Shown here piece after piece: positions 57,246 through 64,000 of a stretch of DNA of 64,000 bases. Below the pieces are notes generated by a model. That model ran no database searches. It was given only the letters and a program-made list of their open reading frames with translations, and was not told the origin of the DNA. The position numbers and the translations under genes were made by a program. Numbering within the stretch: the first letter of the stretch is position 1; every line of letters starts with the position of its first letter. The stretch is from Meconema thalassinum (taxonomy: Eukaryota > Arthropoda > Insecta > Orthoptera > Tettigoniidae). The DNA lies in contig OX336395.1 of assembly GCA_946902985.2 (NCBI GenBank), positions 13,494,708-13,558,707 of the forward strand, read 5' to 3'.

Positions 57246-58096
57246 TCATTGTACGCTAGCCGTGACTTTTTCTTTATTCATGCCCTACTCTTCAATAACT
57301 ATAATAAAATAAAATTATTATTTTTTGGTGCTCAACAGTTTGACGTTTATTAATTGTTGCTCAACGTTTACCATGATAAATAATAATAAATTTTCAAAAC
57401 TTATGCTTAATGGTAGAATTTTTTTTGTTTATAGGTTTAGTACAATTACCATGTATATAATTTTTTATAATAATGATGAAACTATTAGTTAAAATGATGG
57501 ACTTTTGTCCTTTTTTATTGTTTGTGATTTAAAATAGCATTTATAGCAATTTTTAAGCAATTTTTATTATAATGATTATAATTTATAATGATCAAATTCT
57601 AGTAACATGTTATTTTATTCAATAATAAGCGTTTAACAAAAAAAACCTGGTTCTAGAGTAGATAAAGATTTCATGCTGTCATTCGTTCTGCTAGACTGGC
57701 ATTTGAAGCTGATGAATAATGATGGACTTTTGTCCTTTTTTTGATTGTTTGAGATTTTAAAAAATAGGTTTAGTACAATTACCATGTATATATAATTTTT
57801 TATAATAATAATGATGAAACTGTTAGTTAAAATAATGGACTTTTGTCCTTTTTTATTGTTTGTGATTGAAAAATAGATTTACTACAATTAGTAATTTTTT
57901 TATAACGTTGCACTGCTGTCCCTTTTTTATTGTTTGTAATTTATAACATTTTATTCATTTTATTTATAATTATAATAATGAAACTAAGAGTGAATAATAA
58001 TAATGGAAAAAACACAACATGGACTCTTGTCTTTTTATTTATTTCTTGTCATGATAACAGTGATACTATACATTTTTTTTAAATAAATTCATTACG
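57246..58096. promoter_or_regulatory. Convergent spacer with repeated hairpins and poly-A signals
   Basis: This AT-rich spacer separates the 3' ends of the plus and minus gene sets. 'ggacttttgtcc', a four-base-stem hairpin followed by T6-7, occurs at 57499-57510, 57724-57735 and 57837-57848, with weaker forms near 57910 and 58021. The copies at 57431-57535 and 57764-57872 belong to one repeat of about 105 bp. 'aataaa' and its complement 'tttatt' occur on both strands. I read it as a two-way 3' end region. A replication or enhancer role like baculovirus homologous regions is also possible. Confidence 0.5.
57681..57711 (-). repeat. Duplicate of PLA2-gene coding sequence in the spacer
   Basis: Thirty-one bases here match 58161-58191 with one change ('attcgttctgctagactggc' onward), exactly 480 bp away. 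The partner lies in the PLA2 gene, in the codons for the C-terminal 'TASDASLAERM' region. The spacer copy is a fragment and does not code. Confidence 0.8.
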
Positions 58097-58552
58097 TTAA
58101 AGTCCATATCTAGATAAAAGTAATTTGCTCTTCATAGCACCAATCACTATAAATGTTGCCATTCGTTCTGCTAGACTGGCATCTGAAGCTGTTAATCGTT
58201 GCTTGGCAATGCTTAACAAGACTTTGTCGGCAATGCGTATTAGTGTGGGATCACTGTTTTCATAGGCTTTAACGTGATTAAGGCATGCATGATCCAAAGC
58301 ATTGATTCCCATATCCCCTCTCCTCAAACGATCTTGAAGACGAGTACCAGGGCCGCAGAAACTGTAAGCAGGTAAGTGAGCTTCGAATGGTAAGTTTTTA
58401 ATAATGTTATCAATAATTCCATGGCCAGTACACCTGGGACATAGAGGTTTCAATCGGTGAAAAACACTTTGTTTTTGTGTTCTTCTTGTTGTTCTTCTTC
58501 TTCTTCTTGTTCTTGCTGTTGTTGTTGTTTGTCGGCGGCTGCTGACGAGCAT
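58097..58552 (-). CDS. Parvovirus-type phospholipase A2 domain protein
   Basis: The 151-codon frame has an Arg/Thr-rich low-complexity start (residues 10-28), then 'CPRCTGHGIID' and the PLA2 core. The core is 'YSFCGPGTRLQDRL' (residues 63-76, calcium-loop type), 'RGDMGINALDHACLNHVKAY' (78-97), then a helical 'IADKVLLSIAK' and 'ASLAERM'. This order is that of the secreted-type PLA2 in the unique VP1 region of parvoviruses, used to breach the endosome membrane. In the family the active-site pair is His-Asp; here the His (residue 93) is followed by Val, so activity is doubtful. The true start is uncertain because the 5' part overlaps the Glu/Gln-rich frame. It is the last minus-strand gene. Confidence 0.8.
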   Translation of the reverse strand: MLVSSRRQTTTTARTRRRRRTTRRTQKQSVFHRLKPLCPRCTGHGIIDNIIKNLPFEAHLPAYSFCGPGTRLQDRLRRGDMGINALDHACLNHVKAYENSDPTLIRIADKVLLSIAKQRLTASDASLAERMATFIVIGAMKSKLLLSRYGL

Positions 58553-58917
58553 GGTAGGTGGTGGTTGTTATCCGCATGACAGCCATGGAATGATGTAACA
58601 ATGTCTTTACACTGAGTTTTATGACCATGATATAATTTCATTAATTGGCATGTGGCACACTGTCGAATGGAAGGTATTTTTGCCATGGTTAATTGCTTGT
58701 GATGGGAAAAATGACTGCATGGTTGTAGTTCACTCAATACAGAGTCGTTAGTCCACTCGGCAGGCGCCTTTTCCCAAATTTCTTTGACAGCGTTGGCAGC
58801 AACATATAAAAGAAATGATTTAGGTAGTGCTAATAATTCATGTTGTGTAAAGCTAATCAGTTTTTCCTTGCACACAAAGAACTTTCCAATAGCCTTGTCG
58901 ATTGTAGTGGCGTCCAT
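58450..58917 (-). CDS. Glu/Gln-rich-tailed protein of the virus-like element
   Basis: 155 codons from ATG 58917. The N-terminal 60 residues look helical ('MDATTIDKAIGKFF', 'ANAVKEIWEKAP'). A possible zinc site follows ('CATCQLMKLYHGH...C'), and the C-terminus is a Q/E run coded by a microsatellite (plus strand TTC/TTG/CTG, 58478-58530). It overlaps the PLA2 frame by about 100 bases in another phase. The low-complexity run is prone to slippage, so the two frames may once have been one protein carrying the PLA2 domain at its C-terminus. No function is recognised. Confidence 0.5.
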   Translation of the reverse strand: MDATTIDKAIGKFFVCKEKLISFTQHELLALPKSFLLYVAANAVKEIWEKAPAEWTNDSVLSELQPCSHFSHHKQLTMAKIPSIRQCATCQLMKLYHGHKTQCKDIVTSFHGCHADNNHHLPCSSAAADKQQQQQEQEEEEEQQEEHKNKVFFTD

Positions 58918-58919
58918 GT

Positions 58920-59485
58920 CTATAACGGTGATGTTATCACCTCACGTGTACACGTCTCACTGCTATCATTGGACGATACACTTTCAGTTTTAATTTTATT
59001 GAACAACTCCCAACATGCACTCGTGGTGAGCCAATGAAACAATTGCCATGCATGCGCTAAGGCTTTATCCTGAATATTGTCGCAAGGACAAGTGTCCATG
59101 AGCGTTTGCAGGGATGGACAACCCAGATCTAGAAGGTCAATACATTGACAGTGAGAGGGTAGAAATAGTTGAAGCCACTGGCGTTTTTCACTCCCTTTAA
59201 CAAATAAGACATTGGCCGAGGACAAATGGGCTTTCATGACGATGTCAAGATACCTGTAAGAAATATCACCCTTGTTCCATGTTAACTGCAAATGATTTTC
59301 AATCCATTGCCTCTGTTTTTATCTTTTTCACTAAGCAACTCGAAAGCATAGGGAGGTTTAAACACCAAATGAATAGGGTTGGACACCCAAAACGTACTAC
59401 AATCGATAAAAGTGACTTCCTTAAATATAAATTTGTTGTCTGCAATTTTAAACCCCTGACAATCCACGATGTGTGTACGCATCAT
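58920..59485 (-). pseudogene. Orphan protein conserved in arthropod elements, one frame break
   Basis: The first part (59485-59282) begins 'MMRTHIVDCQGFKIADNKF' and continues to 'FKPPYAFELL'. The second (59291-58920), in another phase, has 'LSSANVLFVKGSEKRQWLQL', 'CIDLLDLGCPSLQTL', and a Cys/His-rich end. The order VDxQGFK...EPP...VKGxEKxxWL...LxxLGCP recurs, as I recall, in many unnamed insect and other arthropod proteins. I know no assigned function. The early Asp and mid 'VKG.EK..WL' might belong to a nuclease-type fold, which is a guess. The break lies near 59285-59290. Confidence 0.6.
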
Positions 59486-59679
59486 GATTTTTTTATTTTT
59501 ACTGGTTACCTCATTGACGACTAATCAACAACTAACCCATGCCATGGTTTAACATGGCAAAGTCAAAGGACTTTTGGAAAAAAAAGGAGCAAATGAATTG
59601 AACAACAGCTAAATATTTTTTGAGGTTTTATTCATAACAAAAAAAACACTTACACTTTTATTACAAAAAGTTTGTTGGC
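59486..59679. other. Spacer between the orphan gene and the BIR gene
   Basis: Contains 'aaaaaaaagg' and 'ataacaaaaaaaaca' runs and poly-A-like signals for the BIR gene. Confidence 0.35.
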
Positions 59680-60150
59680 TTAATTTGGAACAGCATTCAA
59701 ATGAATAGTTTGCACATACAGTCCACAGGTATCTCCTAGTTTTGCAGGGTCTGGTACAATAACAGGATAATTCAAACTCCATGGAATATTGCCCACATCA
59801 TAGCGATTGAGGTAAGGGCAGGATGGACTCCATCGCTGATGATCGCTAAAGGGTCGATCCCCTATTTCCCAGTTTCCAATTTCAATGTTGCAAAAAATAC
59901 ACTTGACCACATCCCCACGTTTTAAGTAATAAAATCCGCTCGCAGCCAATTCTCCACAATCCATAAAGGGAACTGTCCATGCTTCAAAAGTTTTCAGACG
60001 ATTAAATTCACATTTTAAATTCCATGGTTTGTCTGTCACGTTGTTGTCGTTGTTGCTGTTGCTTATTGAGGGACACATGATGTTTGTTGTTGTCGTATGT
60101 GCGCACAGTGCCAGAGCGCAACAGATACTGTGCATGCAGACGCTTATCAT
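59680..60150 (-). CDS. BIR-domain (IAP-like) protein
   Basis: Counted from ATG 60150 there are 156 codons. The BIR domain spans about residues 51-114: 'RLKTFEAWTVPF', 'LAASGFYYLKRGDVVKCIFC', 'IGNWEIGDRPFSDHQRW' and 'SPSC'. The zinc ligands follow CX2C-X16-H-X6-C, as in inhibitor-of-apoptosis proteins. No second BIR and no RING follow; the last 40 residues are unassigned. IAP-like genes occur in baculoviruses and other insect DNA viruses, where they delay host cell death, so that role is inferred here. The frame stays open upstream to 60279, but those 43 residues come from the SINE at 60157 and its target repeat and are not native. A later Met at 60078 is another possible start. Confidence 0.85.
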   Translation of the reverse strand: MISVCMHSICCALALCAHTTTTNIMCPSISNSNNDNNVTDKPWNLKCEFNRLKTFEAWTVPFMDCGELAASGFYYLKRGDVVKCIFCNIEIGNWEIGDRPFSDHQRWSPSCPYLNRYDVGNIPWSLNYPVIVPDPAKLGDTCGLYVQTIHLNAVPN

Positions 60151-60156
60151 TAATGC

Positions 60157-60350
60157 GGGGGCGTGGTGGCTCAGCGGTCTAGCTGTATGTCTCTCACCAA
60201 GGCGGTCCGGGTTCGATTCCCGGTCAATGCATGTGAGATTTTCGATGTGAAATGCCATGTCCTGTGGTTCGGATTCCACGTAAAAAGGAGGTCCCGTGGC
60301 TCATAATCATAAGATTCATGGTCACGTAAAACTACAATCTTCCTTCCTTT
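60157..60350 (+). mobile_element. tRNA-derived SINE inserted in the virus-like element, with TSD
   Basis: 194 bp flanked by 'ttatcattaatgc' at 60144-60156 and 60351-60363. The head has A-box-like 'tggctcagcgg' (60167-60177) and a perfect B-box 'gggttcgattcc' (60209-60220). A short body follows, ending 'tcttccttcctttt'. It sits between the BIR and capsid genes in opposite orientation to them, so it postdates the arrival of the element in the genome. It is a third SINE family in the window. Confidence 0.9.
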
Positions 60351-60404
60351 TTATCATTAATGCTATGAATGATGATCTTTTTTTTTCACTCGACCACATA
60401 TGGC

Positions 60405-61646
60405 TTACATGCTGGTGACATAATTGGACAAAGGATGATATTTCACTTGTCTAGCATGAATAATCAAACAGTAGGCACTGGTATGGTCTGGGACATTTTC
60501 TTGTGTTTCAAAATCTACCCTTAAATCAATGGTGGTGATTTTCATAGATTCTTCTAGATACGAACAGTCGAAAACAATCAGTGGTGCTTTTGCTTTAAAC
60601 CCTTGTGGCGACAACATAGGACAATCCTGTTTTTCATAATAAGACGATTGAAATTTAGCGAACATGTCATAAAGGGGGCCAAACTTATTTTTTGAAAAAT
60701 TGAGTTCCAACCCCTCATAGGGAAAGCAAACATTATTTAAAAATAGTCGTATATTTCTCAAGTGAATGTGATCAAACAAGGTGACATCTTTGCTTTGTTG
60801 GTATTTTCTATTGGTTTGAAAACCAATAATAACATAGAGGGGTCTCTCGGTAGAGCGAGTCAATTTGACACTCCAACTATGTGTGTCTGTGGTAGGTAGC
60901 AAGGGGTATTCATGTAGACACCAACTTCAAAAGGCGATAGGCAAGGCTCTATCTTTTTGCACCAAATTTAACATGCTTAGCTTTTTACGATCCGATAGCG
61001 TCACATGGGGCACTTTCCATAGTAATCGAAGCAGTTGAATTTTTGAGTCTATCACTTGGTCAGAGGCTCCTTTCAGTGCATTATAATCACTGCGGTCTCT
61101 CACCAGATACAAACTTTGTCTTGCGTTTAAAATAATACGCTTGTGATCTTCGGCAAAGCCAAGGAGTAATTTTAAGGGTAGGAAGCCTGTAAAAGTGCCA
61201 TCGGTATGAACTAGCCAGTTATTGCTACTGTTGGGACACCATCCTGCCATAGAAAGCGTTTTACTTTCCTCCTCGCTATAGGATGGATATAATTTCATAA
61301 GACTAGTCATGCCCACATTTCGAGTCATATCTATGACAATATCATTTATCACATAACGTACTTCAGAAAACAGAAAAACCAAACCATGATTCGCCAACGC
61401 AGACGTTGTGGGCGTGCTGCCATCTGCTTTCATCAATTTACCCTCAATTTGAAGGACACTTTCATGAGGTAGAGTATAAATATCTTGATTGTTAATAACG
61501 AATTGAATCTCGTCATTGTTATTCAGTCCTGTTGCTTGAGGTTGATAGGAATGCATATCAATGCGCACGACGCCATATTCCACTTGTATGGGATTTAACA
61601 CTTGCAACAGCTCTTTGTTCATGATTGGGGTGTAGCGTATAACCAA
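60405..61646 (-). pseudogene. Major capsid protein-like (double jelly roll), one in-frame stop
   Basis: Two adjacent frames in the same phase, 61646-60927 and 60902-60405, are split by one TGA at 60929-60927; together they span about 413 codons. The first half shows 'EYGVVRIDMHSYQP', 'NNDEIQFVINNQDIYTLPHE', 'LVFLFSEVRYVINDIVID', 'TRNVGMTSL', 'LPLKLLLGFAEDHKRIIL' and 'LLRLLWKVPHVTLSDRKKL'. The second has 'PLYVIIGFQTNRK', 'NIRLFLNNVCFPYEGLEL' and 'LYDMFAKFQSSYY'. I recognise this as the capsid-like protein family of insect Polinton/adinto-type elements. The double-jelly-roll fold is inferred from the family and not visible as such. The stop is a single substitution, so decay here is slight. Confidence 0.8.
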
Positions 61647-61745
61647 TGCTTTGTAAGCGTTGTCGGTTTACTCGTGTCAACCGTTTCATACACGGCGGGC
61701 AACTAACCGACCTCGTAGACGTTGTTGTTGCTTTATAGATAAATT

Positions 61746-62470
61746 TTATAGCGTCTTTAAAACCAACTTGTAGGTCACAGGGGTGTTGGCGTCCAAAGCA
61801 ATCAGTTGTTGGTTTCTATTCACTAAGCGTAAGGTAATATTACTAATATCACTGAAACACACAGGATGATATAGAACCGCTGAAGGGTTTTCACGAATAA
61901 TATAGCCGCAAGGAGAGGTGACAATAAAATCATACAGGGAATGGCTTTGTTCTTGATTCGTAAATACGTCTCTAATAATATTGCAAGTTACAGAAATGTG
62001 ATGGTCCTCGATGAATTTCACTGGATAATCTGATTCATGGGGATGGTGAGCTGCCAACACTCTTGGTTTAAATCCTAATAAAGGACCAATAGAATGAACT
62101 CGTGTTTCAAAGTCAATGTTAAACGTAGAGAAAATACGACAGCGATGAGTTATTGTATTGGCTGTAAGTTCAAATTTGAGTGTCCCATCCGCAAATGGTT
62201 TGACACCAAATTGTTTTATCATCGACACGCTAATGGCCTCATGCACATCGTCTATGGTATAACCTCCAGGGGGTAGTGTCAACATATAATCATCATAATA
62301 AAATTTGTCATTAATATCCAGTTGAATATTGTAAATTCTGTTGTAACTTTCCAAAGAAATTAATCGTAGCACATAGGATTGTTCGGGTTGCAATTCAATG
62401 GGGGGGAAAAATCCAGGGACACTTCAGGCCCGCGACTGTGCACGGTAAAGGTCTTGGCGTTGACATTCAT
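61746..62470 (-). pseudogene. Penton-like minor capsid protein, frame break near the N-terminus
   Basis: The main frame (62393-61746) gives 'LRLISLESYNRIYNI', 'DKFYYDDYMLTLPPGGYTID', 'IGPLLGFKPRVL', 'CNIIRDVFTNQEQSHSLYDF' and 'SNITLRLVNRNQQL'. This order suits the single-jelly-roll penton-like protein that accompanies the capsid protein in such elements. There is no ATG at 62393; the natural start is ATG 62470 (MNVNAKTFTV), in another phase. The two phases meet at a run of seven C (plus-strand G, 62400-62406). The protease gene ends at 62489, 19 bases upstream of the ATG. Confidence 0.75.
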
Positions 62471-62488
62471 AATAATGAAACTGTTGGC

Positions 62489-62878
62489 TTAACGCGACCT
62501 CTTATATAAAAAATGTAAACTCAAACGGCCACACTCTTGACTGTCAAAGGTTTGTTGACGATTCACATTATAGAATATCTTTACCCGGTTTCCCAAATAA
62601 CGCAGCAACTCAATCGGGGGTGGTAAATTTCCATAACTGTCAAAGTACCATACTGTGGAACCTTGTTTCACATAGGCTACAAAATGGGTTCCTGGTCCTG
62701 CATCATCATCTAAATTCATCATGGCTCGTTCTTCTTTCCACGGTGCTTTGGGTAATTCATTTCGCATAAATACACCTCGAAAATGGGAAATCTTTAGTTG
62801 TTTGGCATAGCTTTCCACTTCTTCATGGGTCATGGCATGACGAGGCAGTTGCCTTAAGCGCTTATCGATGATGGACAT
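62489..62878 (-). CDS. Adenain-like cysteine protease
   Basis: 129 codons from ATG 62878. 'HFRGVFMRNELPK' leads to 'GTHFVAYVKQGSTVWYFDSY' (catalytic His at residue 65, Asp at 80) and 'QTFDSQECGRLSLHFL' (Gln of the oxyanion hole near residue 109 or 114, Cys at 116). The His-Asp-Cys order and spacing are those of the adenovirus protease/Ulp1 group (C5/C48), here the virion maturation protease of Polinton/adinto-type elements. All catalytic residues are kept and the frame is open. Its start overlaps the end of the pVI-like gene by about 25 bases. Confidence 0.87.
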   Translation of the reverse strand: MSIIDKRLRQLPRHAMTHEEVESYAKQLKISHFRGVFMRNELPKAPWKEERAMMNLDDDAGPGTHFVAYVKQGSTVWYFDSYGNLPPPIELLRYLGNRVKIFYNVNRQQTFDSQECGRLSLHFLYKRSR

Positions 62879-63236
62879 TTTTTTTTCTTAGATGGTAGGC
62901 CACTACCTTGTGGATAAAAGACTGGCTTTAAAGAATTGCCATTTCTAGCTCCCATCGCAATGGCTTCTAACGTTTTATTGTGTCGCTCGCTTTCTTTGAG
63001 TTGTTGCTTGCCTTGCTCGACGGCTTTTATGGTTTTCGCTACAGCGCTGGCACCACCCAAAAGGGACCCCAAAGCTGCCAACCCTGCAAATAAAGCCGGC
63101 AAAAAAACCCACGCTTAGCAACAGGAATGACTCGCCCACGATTTTGCTTTCTTCCTTTTCTTTTTATCGATACATGATGCTGCGATTTCGGAGCTGTAGA
63201 CAATCGCACCGCTTGTAAAGCTTTTTCGATAGCCAC
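62854..63236 (-). pseudogene. Adenovirus pVI-like minor virion protein, frame break at A7
   Basis: The N-terminal part (from ATG 63236) is basic: 'MAIEKALQAVRLS', 'VSIKRKGRKQNRGRVIPVAK'. The C-terminal part (63102-62854, another phase) has a glycine/alanine-rich hydrophobic segment ('LFAGLAALGSLLGGASAVAK'), then 'AVEQGKQQLKESERHNKTLE' and 'VFYPQGSGLPSKKKK'. A basic head, an amphipathic or membrane segment and a small tail match the pVI/pX-like virion proteins of these elements, which in adenovirus lyse the endosome. The frames meet at a run of seven A (plus 63101-63107). It could be a real mutation or a base-count error. Confidence 0.72.
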
Positions 63237-63251
63237 TATTTTTTAGATTTT

Positions 63252-63410
63252 TTAAGTTTTTTTTTTAGGTTTTAACACTGGGTGTGAGGCAGATCGACTT
63301 GGTTTCCGACCTGGCTTTTTTCTCTTTTTGAGATTTGTTTTTTTCATGTTCATAGCATATCTTTTTTTCACCATGCTGCTGCTACTTGGTGAACTTTTCA
63401 CAGCAAACAT
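63252..63410 (-). CDS. 52-residue very basic protein, possible core protein
   Basis: ATG at 63410, stop TAA at 63254-63252. It starts 'MFAVKSSPSSSSMVKKRYAM', continues 'NMKKTNLKKRKKPGRKPSRS' and ends 'KPKKKT'. About 40% of the residues are Lys or Arg, with Ser/Pro-rich stretches. It lies 15 bases before the pVI-like gene on the same strand. Small basic proteins of adenovirus (VII, mu) condense DNA in the core, and this is a natural candidate for that role, by composition and place only. It has no detectable frame break. The nearby A/T runs could extend or shorten it. Confidence 0.6.
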   Translation of the reverse strand: MFAVKSSPSSSSMVKKRYAMNMKKTNLKKRKKPGRKPSRSASHPVLKPKKKT

Positions 63411-63435
63411 TCTATAACAACTAACGTAGAGAACC

Positions 63436-64000
63436 TTATTTCATAGCAGTATATTCCAATTCTATATAAAGCGGAAAATCATTCACCGTTTTCCCAGCTT
63501 CCTTTTCCTCAAACGTAAGCATAAGATGAAAGGATAATTCATCTCCAACATTTACTCTTTGATGGTTGTGGGCCAACACTCTATCACCGTTTAGTTGTAT
63601 TTTTAAATGTTTCTCATCAGGCATGGCATATTTAATATGAATTACACCATAATAATGCAGTCGATAACGACTTAAACCGGAAGCAAGCATATAGATAAAA
63701 TCATCATTCACCAGTGGTGGTGGGGAATGGTTTCTGTCATTGTCCAGTTTTTGATTTGACAGGTACACTAAAAATACAGATGGGACAAATTTATAAAGCC
63801 TTTTCATTTGATAGGTCACATAACGTTTCGTGCAGACATCATTTTCGTCTCGAGGCTCTTGCACATCAATAATACGATGATGATTGGCTGAATAGCCCTC
63901 AGCGGTTAGTCTCGGGACCATGTGATAGACACTTTGCACTTTGCGATCGACATAGCTTTTTGTTGCCACTTCTCGTGACTGTTTTGACAAAGAGGCGGCC
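63436..64000 (-). CDS. Fibre-like protein, 5' end outside window
   Basis: The frame is open from the right edge of the window to the stop at 63436, about 188 codons. The first in-window start-like codon, at 63990, is TTG, and the frame continues upstream of it, so the N-terminus is cut off. Two similar blocks, 'EVATKSYVDRKVQSVYHMVP' and 'NDVCTKRYVTYQMKRLYKFV', with 'HHRIIDVQEPRDEND' between, resemble the repeated RI..V..P...DV.TK.YVD units of phage and adeno-type fibres that build trimeric shafts. The C-terminal 100 residues have beta-rich spacing ('YRLHYYGVIHIKYAM', 'YIELEYTAMK') and could be a knob. An attachment role is inferred. Confidence 0.65.
   Translation of the reverse strand, partial: AASLSKQSREVATKSYVDRKVQSVYHMVPRLTAEGYSANHHRIIDVQEPRDENDVCTKRYVTYQMKRLYKFVPSVFLVYLSNQKLDNDRNHSPPPLVNDDFIYMLASGLSRYRLHYYGVIHIKYAMPDEKHLKIQLNGDRVLAHNHQRVNVGDELSFHLMLTFEEKEAGKTVNDFPLYIELEYTAMK

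Larger units (their letters stand above)
52402..64000. mobile_element. Endogenous Polinton/adintovirus-like DNA element, decayed, right end outside window
   Basis: An 11.6-kb block of closely packed genes differs sharply from the satellite and TE debris to the left. Plus-strand genes (polymerase, CxxC protein, small protein) converge on ten minus-strand genes with capsid, protease, membrane and apoptosis-control signatures. The pPolB-family polymerase together with double-jelly-roll capsid, penton and adenain-like protease defines the Polinton/Maverick and adintovirus range. Integrase, packaging ATPase and terminal repeats are not in view. A SINE at 60157-60350, stops and frameshifts show that it is an old or damaged copy in the host genome and not a free virus. 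Confidence 0.85.

Noticed and set aside
59282..59524. Plus-strand 81-residue ORF in the virus-like element
   Set aside because: It is the shadow of the orphan minus-strand gene whose motifs are clear.
60157..60240. tRNA gene (good A and B boxes)
   Set aside because: The body, length and 13-bp target repeats show a tRNA-derived SINE; no cloverleaf with proper acceptor pairing is evident. The same holds for 32383 and 41307.

Overview
The window reads as nuclear DNA of an arthropod, most likely an insect with a large, repeat-rich genome. Most of it is transposable-element debris: several non-LTR retrotransposon fragments, a copia end, Tc1-, pogo- and Mutator-like remnants, a probable piggyBac tail, tRNA-derived SINEs with target-site duplications, and many satellites. 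No complete host gene is visible. Two stretches look like short host exons: 8808-8888 on the minus strand and 49130-49219 on the plus strand. The order of insect cannot be fixed from sequence alone.

Layout. 1-8.1 kb: an 80-bp satellite cut by a 1.8-kb insertion and a 4-kb non-LTR retrotransposon, then a 106-bp tandem repeat. 8.8 kb: candidate exon. 9.7-13.1 kb: a tRNA-tailed dispersed repeat, then two 1.1-1.4-kb units built from roughly 290-bp subunits. 13.2-16.3 kb: a second non-LTR element and a truncated copia end. 17.8-27.7 kb: small duplications, hAT-like ends, palindromes, a LINE tail, a Mutator-like remnant and a SINE. 27.8-30.2 kb: two satellites of 61 and 84 bp. 31-41.3 kb: SINEs, a 602-bp MITE, a Tc1 remnant, a LINE tail, a 1.3-kb pogo-like element and a piggyBac-like tail. 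42-51.3 kb: a 40-bp array, a foldback element, a LINE tail and further dispersed repeats.

52.4-64.0 kb is the prize: a decayed, intron-poor, gene-dense virus-like element of the Polinton/Maverick or adintovirus kind that runs off the right edge. The plus strand carries a type-B DNA polymerase (pPolB family) in pieces, a CxxC protein and a small protein that may be OB-fold-like. The minus strand carries, in transcription order, a fibre-like protein (partial), a 52-residue very basic protein, an adenovirus pVI-like protein, an adenain-like cysteine protease, a penton-like protein, a double-jelly-roll major-capsid-like protein, a BIR (IAP-like) protein, a conserved orphan protein, a Glu/Gln-rich protein and a parvovirus-type phospholipase A2 protein. 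The two gene sets converge on an AT-rich spacer with repeated hairpins.

The inferred roles form a DNA-virus life plan: replication by the polymerase, capsid building by the MCP, penton and protease, membrane and attachment roles for the pVI-like, PLA2 and fibre-like proteins, and host-death control by the BIR protein. Stop codons, frameshifts (three of them at homopolymers), an altered polymerase active site and a SINE inserted between genes show that this copy is not intact. No integrase, packaging ATPase or terminal inverted repeat was found in the window.
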